Assembly: GCF_014650335.1 (NCBI RefSeq)
Contig: NZ_BMUT01000004.1
Span: forward strand, 248,001 to 312,000
Length of the DNA: 64,000 nt
Source: Streptomyces hiroshimensis
GTDB lineage: Bacteria; Actinomycetota; Actinomycetes; Streptomycetales; Streptomycetaceae
Reading direction: 5' to 3'
Shown in pieces: positions 43,441 through 51,795 of the stretch. A model generated the notes under the pieces. The model was not told the origin of the DNA and did not search any database. It saw only the letters and a program-made list of their open reading frames with translations. Position numbers and translations under genes: made by a program. Within the stretch, counting starts at the first letter, position 1. Each line of letters opens with the position of its first letter.

Positions 43441-44667
43441 TCAGCGGGCGGCATGCGCCCACAGCCCTTCCTCCGTGAGCCCCAGCAGCTCGATCGCGTT
43501 GCCCCGTACGATCCGCTCCACGACATCCGGCGCCAGGTGACCCATCTGCTCCTCGGCGACCTCCTTGGAGCGTGGCCAGGTGGAGTCGGAGTGCGGGTAG
43601 TCGGTCTCGTAGAGGACGTTGCCGACGCCGATCGCGTCGAGGCTGCGCAGCCCGAAGGCGTCGTCGAAGAAGCAGCCGTGGACGTGTTCGGCGAAGAGTT
43701 CGGAGGGTGGCCGCAGGACCTTGCCGGCGACGCCGCCCCAGCCGCGGTTCTGCTCCCAGACGACGTCCGCGCGCTCCAGGGTGTACGGGATCCAGCCGAT
43801 CTGCCCCTCGGCGTACATGATGCGCAGGTCCGGGAAGCGGTCGAAGGCTCCGGACATCAGCCAGTCGGCCAGGGAGAAGCAGCAGTTGGCGAAGGTGATG
43901 ACCGAGCCGACGGCGGGCGGGGCGTCCGCCGAGGTGGACGGCATGCGCGAGGAGGAGCCGATGTGCATGGCGATGACCGTGCGGGTCTCGGCGCAGGCGC
44001 GCAGGAAGGGGTCCCAGGCGTCGGTGTGGACGGAGGGGAGGCCGAGGTGCGGGGGTATCTCGGAGAAGCAGACGGCGCGCACGCCGCGCTCCGCATTGCG
44101 GCGGACCTCGGCGGCGGCGAGTTCCGCGTCCCACAGGGGGACGATGCCGAGCGGGATGAGTCGGCCGTGCGCCTCGGGGCCGCACCACTCCTCCACCATC
44201 CAGTCGTTGTACGCGCGCACGCCCAGGAGGGCGAGTTCGCGGTCCGGGGCTTCGGTGAAGGTCTGCCCGCAGAAGCGCGGGAAGGTGGGGAAGCAGAGCG
44301 CGGACTGGACGTGGTTGCGGTCCATATCGGCCAGGCGTTCCGCGACGCTGTAGGAGCCCGGGCGCATCTGCTCGTACGTGATTCCCTCCAGTCTGACGTC
44401 GTCCCTGGAGTATCCGACGGCGGTATCCAGCCGAGTGAGCGGACGGTGCAAATCCTCATAGATCCACCAGTCCGCCTCCGGGCCGTCGTCGCCCGGGGCG
44501 CCCATGACGGGAGCGAACCTTCCGCCGACGAAGGTCAACTCCTTGACGGGCGCCCGGACGATCCGCGGCCCGACGTCGCGGAACTTCGCCGGTAGCCGGT
44601 CCGACCAGACGTGAGGAGGCTCGACCGTGTGATCGTCCACCGAGATGATCCTGGGGATGCTCTCCAT
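43441..44667 (-). CDS. Amidohydrolase-family protein (ACMSD/COG2159-like)
   Basis: A 408-residue metal-dependent hydrolase. The sequence starts MESIPRIISVDDHTVEPPHVWSDRL, where the D-H-x-E pattern replaces the usual His-x-His of this branch. Further features are ALCFPTFPRF, TVIAMHIGSS with a metal-ligand His, and VLYETDYPHSDSTWPRS with a conserved Asp/His pair near the C-terminus. Relatives include decarboxylases and hydrolases of ring-cleavage products. It is the first gene in the minus direction of this block. A CTGAC-N5-GTCAG site lies 22 nt upstream of the start codon, which has no strong ribosome binding site. Confidence 0.9.
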   Translation of the reverse strand: MESIPRIISVDDHTVEPPHVWSDRLPAKFRDVGPRIVRAPVKELTFVGGRFAPVMGAPGDDGPEADWWIYEDLHRPLTRLDTAVGYSRDDVRLEGITYEQMRPGSYSVAERLADMDRNHVQSALCFPTFPRFCGQTFTEAPDRELALLGVRAYNDWMVEEWCGPEAHGRLIPLGIVPLWDAELAAAEVRRNAERGVRAVCFSEIPPHLGLPSVHTDAWDPFLRACAETRTVIAMHIGSSSRMPSTSADAPPAVGSVITFANCCFSLADWLMSGAFDRFPDLRIMYAEGQIGWIPYTLERADVVWEQNRGWGGVAGKVLRPPSELFAEHVHGCFFDDAFGLRSLDAIGVGNVLYETDYPHSDSTWPRSKEVAEEQMGHLAPDVVERIVRGNAIELLGLTEEGLWAHAAR

Positions 44668-44688
44668 GGCTGACACGTTAGCGACGAT

Positions 44689-44703
44689 CTGACGATCCGT
44701 CAG
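44689..44703. promoter_or_regulatory. CTGAC-N5-GTCAG site between the amidohydrolase and afsR-like genes
   Basis: CTGACGATCCGTCAG, a perfect dyad. It lies 22 nt from the amidohydrolase start (minus) and 128 nt from the afsR-like start (plus). Confidence 0.7.
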
Positions 44704-44830
44704 TAAGCTGCGTGCGCAGCCGTGGTCGGTCTCTGGCAGGCCTTGTGGAGAGGCCGGACCCCTGCTGACGCAGAGCCCCCGGACAAGGCAGACTGGCCGT
44801 GCGACCGAGCGGGACAAGCAGGGGGTCACC

Positions 44831-47761
44831 ATGGCCGGCGATACAGGGCACGGGCAGCAGCTCCGATTCACCGTGCTCGGGCCCGTGCGGGCCCGCCGCG
44901 GCAGGGAGCTGCTGAACACCGGCTCGCCGCAGCAGCGGGCGCTCCTCGCCGCCCTGCTGCTGCGCGGCGGGCGGACCGCCACCGCGCCCGAGCTGGTGGA
45001 CGCCCTGTGGGGGGACGAGCCCCCGCACGCCGCCCTCGCCGCGCTGCGCACCTACGCCTCGCGGCTGCGCAAGGCCTTCGGGCGCGACGCCGACGCCCTG
45101 GTCAGCGAGTCCGGGGGGTATGCGATCCGGATCGGCCTGGGCTGCCTCGACATCGACCGGGCCGAACACCTCGTCGCCGAGGCCGAGAAGACCCGCGCCT
45201 CCGGCGACCGCCACCGCGCCCGCGATCTGATCAACGAGGCCCTCGGCGTGTGGGACGGCGAGCCGCTCGCCGGCCTGCCCGGCCCGTACGCGGAGACGCA
45301 GCGCACGCGCCTGGACGAGTGGCGGCTGTCGCTGATCGAGACCCGCCTGGACCTGGACCTGGAGGTCGGCAGCCACGCCGAGGCCGTCTCCGAGCTGACC
45401 GCCCTGACCGCCGCGCACCCGCTGCGCGAGCGCCTGCGCGAACTGCTCATGCTCTCCCTCTACCGCAGCGGCCGCCAGGCCGAAGCCCTCGCCGTCTACG
45501 CCGACACGCGCCGCCTCCTCGCCGACGAGCTGGGCGTCGATCCGTGCCCGGAGCTGTCCGAGCTGCAGCAGCGCATCCTCAACGCCGACGCCGACCTCGC
45601 CCTGCCCTTCGTCCCGGACGACCGGCCCTGCGCGGGCCCCGCCTTCATCCGGCCCGCACAGCTGCCCGCGACGGTCTCCGACTTCACCGGGCGCGCGGCC
45701 TTCGTGGACGAGCTCGGCGACCAGCTGGCGACGTGCTCCGGCGGGGTGATGGCCGTCTCCGCGGTGGCGGGCATCGGCGGCGTCGGCAAGACGACGCTCG
45801 CGGTGCACGTCGCGCACGCCGCGCGCCACCACTTCCCGGACGGGCAGCTCTACGTCGACCTGCAGGGCGCGGGCCCGCTGCCCGCCGAGCCGGAGGCAGT
45901 GCTCGGATCGTTCCTGCGGGCGCTCGGAATCCCGGATGCCGCCATTCCGGAAGGGGTGCAGGAACGGTCCGCGCTCTTCCGCTCCACCCTCGACGGCCGC
46001 CGCGTGCTGGCCCTGCTGGACAACGCGCGCGACGCCGCCCAGGTCCGCCCGCTGCTGCCGGGCACGGAGGGCTGCGCGGCGCTCGTCACGAGCCGCACGC
46101 GCATGGTGGGCCTGGCCGGGGCCCATCTGGTCGACCTGGACGTGATGAGCCCGGACGAGGCGCTGGTGCTGTTCACCCGCATCGTGGGCACCGAGCGCGT
46201 GGAGGCCGAGCGGGACGCCGCGATGGACGTCGTGGCCGCGTGCGGGTTCCTGCCGCTGGCCATCCGCATCGCCGCCTGCCGCCTGGCCGCCCGGAGGACG
46301 TGGACGGTGTCGGTGCTCGCGCGCAAGCTCGGCGACGAGCGCCGCCGCCTGGACGAGCTGCGCGCCGGCGACCTCGCCGTCAAGGCCACCTTCGAGCTGG
46401 GCTACGGGCAGCTGGAGCCGGGCCAGGCCCGCGCCTTCCGGCTGCTGGGACTGGCCGACGGCCCGGACATGTCGCTCGCGGCGGCCGCAGCCGTCCTGGA
46501 CCTTGACATCGATGCCACGGAGGAGCTGCTGGAGTCGCTCGTCGACACCTCCCTCCTGGAGTCCGCCGCACCCGGCCGGTACCGCTACCACGACCTCGTA
46601 CGCCTCTACGCGCGTGCATGCGCGGAGCGGGACGAGCAGCCTCCCGAGGAGCGCGAAGCCGCCCTGTCGCGGCTGCTGGACTTCTACCTCGCGACGGCGG
46701 CGGGGGTGTACGTCCTGGAGCGGCCCGGCGACCAGCTCCTCGCCCACCTGACGCCCACGAGCCACCCGGGGCTCGTCTTCACCGACCGGTGCGCGGCGAG
46801 CGACTGGCTGTTCGCCGAGGCCGGGTGCCTGCTCGCCTGCGTCCGCCAGCACGCGACCGCCTCGGGCGACACCCTGCGCCGCGCCGTCGACCTGCTGCTG
46901 GCCGCCAAGGACCTCGCCGAGTCCGGCGCCGACTTCCGGCTCTACGAGCAGGCCGCCACGGCGCTGCTGACCGCCGCGCAGGCGACCGGGGACGCCCGGG
47001 CCGAGGGCCGCGCCCGGACCGTGCTCACGCACGTGAACAGCCTCGCGGGCCGCTTCGCCCAGGCCGACGAGCACGCCCTGCACGCCGTCCTCCTCGGCCG
47101 CGCCACGGAGGACCCCATCCCGTGCGGGTACGCCTCCAACAACCGCGGCATCGTCGCCATCTACCAGCACCGCTACGACGACGCCGAGGCGTACATCAGG
47201 CAGGCCCTGGAGTGCTTCCGCGACGACGGCAACCGGCCGTGCGAGGCGACCGCCCTCAGCAACCTGGCGCGGGTCCACCTCGACAGCGGGCGCTCCGCCT
47301 CGGCCGTCGCGCTCGCCGAGCAGGCCATCGGCATCTTCCGGGAGATGAACGTCAGCTGGCGGATCGCGAACGGCCTCTACACGTACGGTCTGGCGCTCAC
47401 CCGGGCGCGGCGGTACGAGGACGCGCTGCGGCAGCTGAGCGAGGCCATGCCGATCTTCATCGACAACCGGCAGCGGCTGTGGGAGGGCATGACCCACTAC
47501 CGGATGGCCGAGGTCCACCTCCTGGCCGGGCGGCCGACGGCCGCCGCCCACCACGCCGAGCAGGCGCTGAAGCTGCGCGGCATCGGCGGGGAGTGGCGGC
47601 GCGGCAACGTCCTGACCGTGCTCGGGCGCTCACTCGACGCCCTGGGGCAGCCGGGCCGGGCGCGCGCCTGCTGGACGGAGGCGCTGGCTATCTACGACCA
47701 GCTGGGGTCGTCGGAGGCCGACGAGGTGCGCGATCTGCTGTCGGTGGCGACTGCGGCGTAG
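44831..47761 (+). CDS. afsR: AfsR/SARP-family regulator with NB-ARC ATPase and TPR domains
   Basis: A 976-residue regulator with GGGGGT before the ATG. The order is: OmpR-type winged helix and BTAD at residues 10-255 (RFTVLGPVRARRG, SPQQRALLAALLLRGGR, LLMLSLYRSGRQAEALAVY), NB-ARC/STAND ATPase from about 285 with P-loop GIGGVGKTT (314-322) and the ALLDNARDAAQVRPLLPG region, then TPR repeats (about 620-960; RIANGLYTYGLALTRARRYEDALRQL). This is the architecture and length of AfsR, which is phosphorylated by AfsK and activates afsS. The short gene at 48248 and the kinase at 54476 support the assignment. Other SARP-STAND proteins look similar, so the symbol is probable. Confidence 0.8.
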   Translation: MAGDTGHGQQLRFTVLGPVRARRGRELLNTGSPQQRALLAALLLRGGRTATAPELVDALWGDEPPHAALAALRTYASRLRKAFGRDADALVSESGGYAIRIGLGCLDIDRAEHLVAEAEKTRASGDRHRARDLINEALGVWDGEPLAGLPGPYAETQRTRLDEWRLSLIETRLDLDLEVGSHAEAVSELTALTAAHPLRERLRELLMLSLYRSGRQAEALAVYADTRRLLADELGVDPCPELSELQQRILNADADLALPFVPDDRPCAGPAFIRPAQLPATVSDFTGRAAFVDELGDQLATCSGGVMAVSAVAGIGGVGKTTLAVHVAHAARHHFPDGQLYVDLQGAGPLPAEPEAVLGSFLRALGIPDAAIPEGVQERSALFRSTLDGRRVLALLDNARDAAQVRPLLPGTEGCAALVTSRTRMVGLAGAHLVDLDVMSPDEALVLFTRIVGTERVEAERDAAMDVVAACGFLPLAIRIAACRLAARRTWTVSVLARKLGDERRRLDELRAGDLAVKATFELGYGQLEPGQARAFRLLGLADGPDMSLAAAAAVLDLDIDATEELLESLVDTSLLESAAPGRYRYHDLVRLYARACAERDEQPPEEREAALSRLLDFYLATAAGVYVLERPGDQLLAHLTPTSHPGLVFTDRCAASDWLFAEAGCLLACVRQHATASGDTLRRAVDLLLAAKDLAESGADFRLYEQAATALLTAAQATGDARAEGRARTVLTHVNSLAGRFAQADEHALHAVLLGRATEDPIPCGYASNNRGIVAIYQHRYDDAEAYIRQALECFRDDGNRPCEATALSNLARVHLDSGRSASAVALAEQAIGIFREMNVSWRIANGLYTYGLALTRARRYEDALRQLSEAMPIFIDNRQRLWEGMTHYRMAEVHLLAGRPTAAAHHAEQALKLRGIGGEWRRGNVLTVLGRSLDALGQPGRARACWTEALAIYDQLGSSEADEVRDLLSVATAA

Positions 47762-47774
47762 GGCGGGGGCGGCG

Positions 47775-47865
47775 CCGGGCGGTGGGTGGACTCCGGACGG
47801 TGCGAGGACTGCCGGGCGGTGGGAGGACTGCCGGGCGGAGGATGAACTGCCGGGCGGTGGGTGGA
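47775..47865. repeat. Imperfect tandem repeat GACTGCCGGGCGGTGGGAG
   Basis: About four units of 18-22 nt directly after the afsR-like stop codon, each with the shared GCCGGGCGG core. It may be involved in transcript termination. Confidence 0.6.
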
Positions 47866-48110
47866 ACTCTGCGCTCCGGGGTAGCGGACAAGTAGCGGGC
47901 GTCAGGGCACGGCGCGGAATCCTGCATTTCGCAGTGAGTCCGGCGTGTTGTGCGACACATGGAACGCCTCTCCGGACGTCCTCCGGAAGCGGTCACCGCA
48001 GCCGTACAGCCCCGGAAAAACGCTGTCACGTGCCCGTTCATCGATCGTTTATCGCGACAGGGCAGTCTGAGTTCTGTCGATCCGTCGCGTCGGGGGGCAG
48101 ACGGGTCGTA

Positions 48111-48124
48111 GGTGAGGCCTCACC
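48111..48124. promoter_or_regulatory. Palindrome GGTGAGGCCTCACC upstream of the AfsS-like gene
   Basis: A perfect 14-nt palindrome 124 nt before the start codon. It is a candidate regulator site; AfsR itself is known to bind direct repeats, so another factor might use it. Confidence 0.4.
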
Positions 48125-48247
48125 TCAGGGGTGATCAGCCCCAGTCCCCGTCCGGCGGCCATCGGGGGAGTCGCCGGGCGGGTTCTGCATCCCAGCACCA
48201 ACCCCTCACGCCAAACGACTCGCACCGACCCATCGGAGTTGATCGCT

Positions 48248-48493
48248 ATGAGCGACGAGCGCAAGCTCACGCCAGGCGTGGCCACACCGCAGGACGACCA
48301 TCCCACGGGGGGACCGTTCAACGCGGCGCAGCAGTTCGCGCCGCCGCCGGACGACCACGCCACCATCGGGGAGCCCATCGCCCTCAAGGGCGACAAGGTC
48401 CTGAAGAAGAAACCTCTCCCGGGCGACGAGCTGGTCGTCATGGACGACCACGCCACGGGGGACAAGCCCAAGCCCGCATCCGGGCTGGTCTGA
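48248..48493 (+). CDS. AfsS-like small protein with DDHxTG repeats
   Basis: An 81-residue acidic protein without signal peptide, ATG at 48248. It has three repeats: QDDHPTGG (about residues 15-22), PDDHATIG (34-41) and MDDHATGD (65-72). AfsS of Streptomyces is a very small protein with repeated short Asp/His-containing motifs, encoded next to afsR and activated by it. The size, repeats and position immediately downstream of the afsR-like gene fit, but the repeats are not identical to the known (T/S)(T/L)(D/M)xHMP type, so I call it AfsS-like. The repeats could bind metal or a protein partner. The ribosome binding site is weak. Confidence 0.65.
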   Translation: MSDERKLTPGVATPQDDHPTGGPFNAAQQFAPPPDDHATIGEPIALKGDKVLKKKPLPGDELVVMDDHATGDKPKPASGLV

Positions 48494-49117
48494 TCGGCTC
48501 CCGGGGCGGGGGATTTCTGGCCGGAGACATCGGCGGGCAGGAATCCCCCGGCCGGGGGTCTCAGGGGGAGCACGACACGGGGACGTTCCGGGGGAGGAAG
48601 ATCCGCAGGGAACGCACCCGGGCACGACGTACGACGGGGGAATCGTACGGGGGACGTACGGGGGAGACGTACGGGGGACGTACGACGGGGGAACGCACGA
48701 CGGGGGAGATCCAACGGGGGATTTCCAACGGGGGTCGTCCGACGCAATGAGCAGAACGGGGGGCGTCGGGCGGGGAGAAAGGCGCCACTGCACGGGGGAA
48801 ATCACGAAGGACCGTACGGGGAAAGCACGGGGGACCCGTACGACAACTGAATAGGGTCAACGGGGGAACGCGCACAACAACTGAACAGGGATGTTCCAAC
48901 GGGGGACTGTCAGGGGCCGGCGTCGGCAGCACGGAGGGGAAGCCGTCGACGCCGACCCCTGCGGTCATGCGCCAGTGGCGCTGAACTGCATGCAAAAGGA
49001 CCGGAGTTCGGCCACGCACTTCGATCCGAACGGCGGACGTAAGCCATCCTCACCCGCTACCTTCGCCGTCACGTGCACCACCACTGCACCATCACCCCTG
49101 AATCAGAGGAGTCGGAA
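48494..49117. other. 624-nt region dominated by ACGGGGGA repeats
   Basis: About 14 copies of (A/T)ACGGGGGA occur between about 48560 and 48910, embedded in GTACGGGGGAGACGTACGGG-type stretches. Frames that stay open across it are products of the repeat and lack normal codon use. The promoter of the secreted DDH protein lies at the 3' end. Confidence 0.65.
48560..48910 (+). repeat. Array of about 14 ACGGGGGA units with irregular spacing
   Basis: The G5 runs occur about every 12-40 nt on one strand. Such a region could form G-quadruplexes in DNA or RNA, or supply repeated protein sites. Placed between two genes for DDH-repeat proteins, it may be functional and not simply junk. Confidence 0.7.
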
Positions 49118-49399
49118 ATGAACGGTACGAGCAGGCGCACGAAGAAGGCGCTTGTCATAGCTGCGATAGCCGCCATGACCGGCGCCGGAACGCTGGCCGC
49201 AGCGGGCCCCGCAGCCGCCGACCACCACGCCGGCGTGGTGCGGCTCGCGCACCCGGTCGGTGACAACGCGGACGCTCCCGGGGACGACCACGGCACGGGC
49301 GGGCGCGACGACCACGGCACGGGCGGCGGCGACGACCACGGCACAGGCGGACGCGACGACCACGGCACCCTCTGGGCCGGCTCCGCAGCGACGCGCTAG
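49118..49399 (+). CDS. Secreted small protein with DDHGTGG repeats
   Basis: A 93-residue protein; GAGGAG lies 6 nt before the ATG at 49118. The signal peptide (KKALVIAAIAAMTGAGTLAAAGPAAA) ends before DHHAGVV. The mature part has four copies of a heptad: DDHGTGG, DDHGTGG, DDHGTGG and DDHGTLW. The motif resembles that of the AfsS-like protein 700 nt upstream, although one is secreted and one is not. The repeated Asp-Asp-His could bind divalent metal ions. I recognise no family. Confidence 0.75.
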   Translation: MNGTSRRTKKALVIAAIAAMTGAGTLAAAGPAAADHHAGVVRLAHPVGDNADAPGDDHGTGGRDDHGTGGGDDHGTGGRDDHGTLWAGSAATR

Positions 49400-49420
49400 G
49401 CGCGGCACCGGCCCTACCGG

Positions 49421-49852
49421 TCAGCTCGCGCCGCCCAGGTCGGCCGAGAGCCAGTGCTGCGGCCGCATCCTGATCGCCACGACCGCTTCCGGGTCGGCCA
49501 TGATTCTCTCCACGTGCGCGTCCACTGCCGCTTCCGTCGGCAGGTAGCGGACAGCGATCTCCCTCGCCAGCTCCTCCGTCGCCGTTTCGAGCGACACGAG
49601 CTCGCCTTCCACGGAGACGTACCGGTACGTCGGAGACGTCTGGTCCACCAAGAGCGTAAATCGCCCGGCATCGGCGATGAGCTGCGCTTTGCGGGAGGCG
49701 CGGCCGGTGACGAGTACGACCTCACCACCCGGACGGTAGACGTACCAGACGGGCACGTTCACCGGTCCGCGTCCCCCGCCCGCCTCAACGGCGATCGCCG
49801 CAACGTGCGGGCCGGCCAGGAATTTCTCACGCTCTTCGACGGAAAGCGGCAT
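49421..49852 (-). CDS. PNPOx-like flavin/F420-binding small protein
   Basis: A 143-residue split-barrel protein; GGTGGAG is 4 nt before the ATG at 49852. The motifs FLAGPHVAAIAVEAGGGRGPVNVPVWYVY and VLVTGRASRKAQLIADAGRFTLLVDQ belong to the pyridoxamine 5'-phosphate oxidase-like fold, whose members bind FMN, F420 or haem. The sequence EERE-KF at the N-terminus is typical of the F420/FMN-type group, with the substrate unclear. It lies convergent to the DDH protein gene and next to the acyl-CoA ligase gene. Confidence 0.88.
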   Translation of the reverse strand: MPLSVEEREKFLAGPHVAAIAVEAGGGRGPVNVPVWYVYRPGGEVVLVTGRASRKAQLIADAGRFTLLVDQTSPTYRYVSVEGELVSLETATEELAREIAVRYLPTEAAVDAHVERIMADPEAVVAIRMRPQHWLSADLGGAS

Positions 49853-49941
49853 CGCTCCACCTCGTTCACGGTCGGTCGGGGCTCCGAGGCCATCTTCACC
49901 CCCTGCCCCGTACAGCGCAGTCGGCCGCGCCGCTGTTCCCC

Positions 49942-51639
49942 TCATTGCCTTCTCATGCGTCCCTCATCCGCCTGCCCCTCACCGGACGGCCGCAATCCGC
50001 CCTTGACCACCTTGCCGGAGGCATTCCGCGGCAGCACGGCGACGAACTCCACCTCGCGCGGCACCTTGTACGCGGCCATCTCGTGCCGCGCCCAGGCGAT
50101 GAGCTCCTCGGCGGACGCTGCCGGGCCGCCGCGCCGGCGGACCACGAAGGCCTTGCCGGCCTCGCCGAGCCGCTTGTCCGGCACGCCGACGACGGCGACC
50201 TCGGCAATGCCGGGGTGCCGGGCCAGCGTCCGCTCCACCTCCGCCGGATAGACGTTGAAGCCGCCGGCCACGAACATGTCCTTGATCCGGTCGGTGATCC
50301 GCAGATTGCCCTCGCCGTCCAGCACCCCGATGTCACCGGTGTGCAGCCAGCCGTCCACGTCGACGGCCTCGGCCGTGGCGCGCGGGTCCTCGAAATAGCC
50401 GGCCATCACCTGATAGCCGCGCACCAGGACCTCGCCCGCACGCCCCGGCGGCAGCGCCTTCCCGTCGTCCCCCACCACCTTGACCTCGGTGTCCGGGATG
50501 GCCCGCCCGGAGGTGCCCGCGATCACCTCGGCGCGGTCGTCGCGGCGGCACATCGTGACGACTCCCGTGGCCTCGCTCATCCCGTAGGCCGTCAGCACCA
50601 TGGGGATACCGGCCTCGTCCCGCAGCCGCTCGACCAGCCGGGGGTCGACATCCGCCGCTCCCGTCACCACCAGCCGCAGCGAGGACAGCCCTCCGGCGGT
50701 ACGGGCCGGATGGTCGAGCAGGGCCTGATGGAGGGTGGGCGGGCCGGGCAGCACGGTGATGCGCTCCGCCGCGACATGGGCCAGCACCGCGTCCACCGCG
50801 AAGACGGCCTGCGGCACCATCACCGCGCCGCGCATCAGGCAGGCGAGGACGCCGGCCTTGTAGCCGAAGGTGTGCGAGAAGGGGTTGACGATCAGATAGC
50901 GGTCTCCTCTCCGCAGCCCGGCCAGGTCGCTCCAGGCACCGAAGGTACGCAGACTCTGGGCATGGGTGACGACCACGCCCCTGGGTTCGCCCGTGGTGCC
51001 GGAGGTGAAGATGATGTCCGACGGCGCCTCGGGGCTGACGGCGTTCGCCCGCGCTCTCACCGACCAGGCCGGCATCGCATCGCCCGCCGCGAGGAACTCC
51101 TTCCACGTCCGGAAGCCCGACGGCGCGTCCTCGGCCAGCACCACGACCTCCCGCAGGTGCGGCAGCCCGGGCAGGGGTACATCGGGGCGGTGGCTGCCAC
51201 TGGCAGCGCCGGTGCCGCCGATGCCGCTAGGGCCGCCGGCCGTGTGCGTACCGCCTGCAGCGCGGCGCAGGGCGGCGACGTAGGAGGTGCCGAGGAACGT
51301 GCCGGTGACGAACAGCAGCTTCGCCCGGGTGCGCGCGAGCACCTGCACCGCCTCGGCTCCCCTGAGCCGAGTGTTGACCGGGACGAGGACCGCGCCGGCC
51401 GTGACGGCTCCCAGGGCGGAGACGATCCAGTCGAGCGTATTCGGCGCCCAGACGGCCACGCGGTCACCGGCCTCGACGCCCGCCGCGAGGCATCCGGCCG
51501 CAGCCCGCTCGATCCGGGCGGCCAGCTGCTCGTAGCCGATCCTGGTCCGGCCCTCGACCACGGCCTCGCGGTCCCCGTAGCGCGCGGCGGCCGTGCGGAC
51601 CAGCCGGGGTATGGACATGAACTCCAGGTCTCCGCGCAT
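49942..51639 (-). CDS. Acyl-CoA synthetase (FadD-like, AMP-forming)
   Basis: A 565-residue ANL enzyme that activates a carboxylic acid with ATP and CoA. Visible are the AMP-binding signature FTSGTTGEPRGVVVTH (about residues 215-230), YGMSEATG, GWLHTGDIG, the hinge DRIKDMFVAGGFNVYPAEVE and the C-terminal catalytic Lys region GKVVKG. It starts at the ATG at 51639, after GGAAGGG. The substrate could be a steroid or terpenoid acid, as with FadD3-type enzymes, but this is only inferred from neighbours. A CTGAC-N5-GTCAG site lies 39 nt upstream. Confidence 0.94.
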   Translation of the reverse strand: MRGDLEFMSIPRLVRTAAARYGDREAVVEGRTRIGYEQLAARIERAAAGCLAAGVEAGDRVAVWAPNTLDWIVSALGAVTAGAVLVPVNTRLRGAEAVQVLARTRAKLLFVTGTFLGTSYVAALRRAAGGTHTAGGPSGIGGTGAASGSHRPDVPLPGLPHLREVVVLAEDAPSGFRTWKEFLAAGDAMPAWSVRARANAVSPEAPSDIIFTSGTTGEPRGVVVTHAQSLRTFGAWSDLAGLRRGDRYLIVNPFSHTFGYKAGVLACLMRGAVMVPQAVFAVDAVLAHVAAERITVLPGPPTLHQALLDHPARTAGGLSSLRLVVTGAADVDPRLVERLRDEAGIPMVLTAYGMSEATGVVTMCRRDDRAEVIAGTSGRAIPDTEVKVVGDDGKALPPGRAGEVLVRGYQVMAGYFEDPRATAEAVDVDGWLHTGDIGVLDGEGNLRITDRIKDMFVAGGFNVYPAEVERTLARHPGIAEVAVVGVPDKRLGEAGKAFVVRRRGGPAASAEELIAWARHEMAAYKVPREVEFVAVLPRNASGKVVKGGLRPSGEGQADEGRMRRQ

Positions 51640-51677
51640 CGCGTGCCCTTCCCGCCGCCCCGGCCCGCCCACTGCTG

Positions 51678-51692
51678 CTGACTGTTCGTCAG
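51678..51692. promoter_or_regulatory. CTGAC-N5-GTCAG site between the acyl-CoA ligase and thiolase genes
   Basis: CTGACTGTTCGTCAG, a perfect dyad in the divergent gap. It lies 39 nt from the ligase start and 104 nt from the thiolase start, so it could control both. Confidence 0.72.
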
Positions 51693-51795
51693 ATTAGCGA
51701 TACCCTTCCGCGCTGTCAGCAGGGGCAGCAGCGACAGCAGGGGGAGCACCCGGGGCACAGAGGACACGGAGGCCACGGAGACGACGGAGGCCACG

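Larger units (their letters stand above)
47762..48247. other. 486-nt intergenic region with 20-nt repeats and a palindrome
   Basis: Imperfect GACTGCCGGGCGGTGGG(A/T)G units recur about four times at 47775-47865. A perfect palindrome GGTGAGGCCTCACC lies at 48111-48124. No gene is evident; it should contain the promoter of the AfsS-like gene. Confidence 0.6.

Noticed and set aside
48560..48910. Possible CRISPR array
   Set aside because: Units are only about 8 nt and spacing is irregular, with no cas genes nearby.
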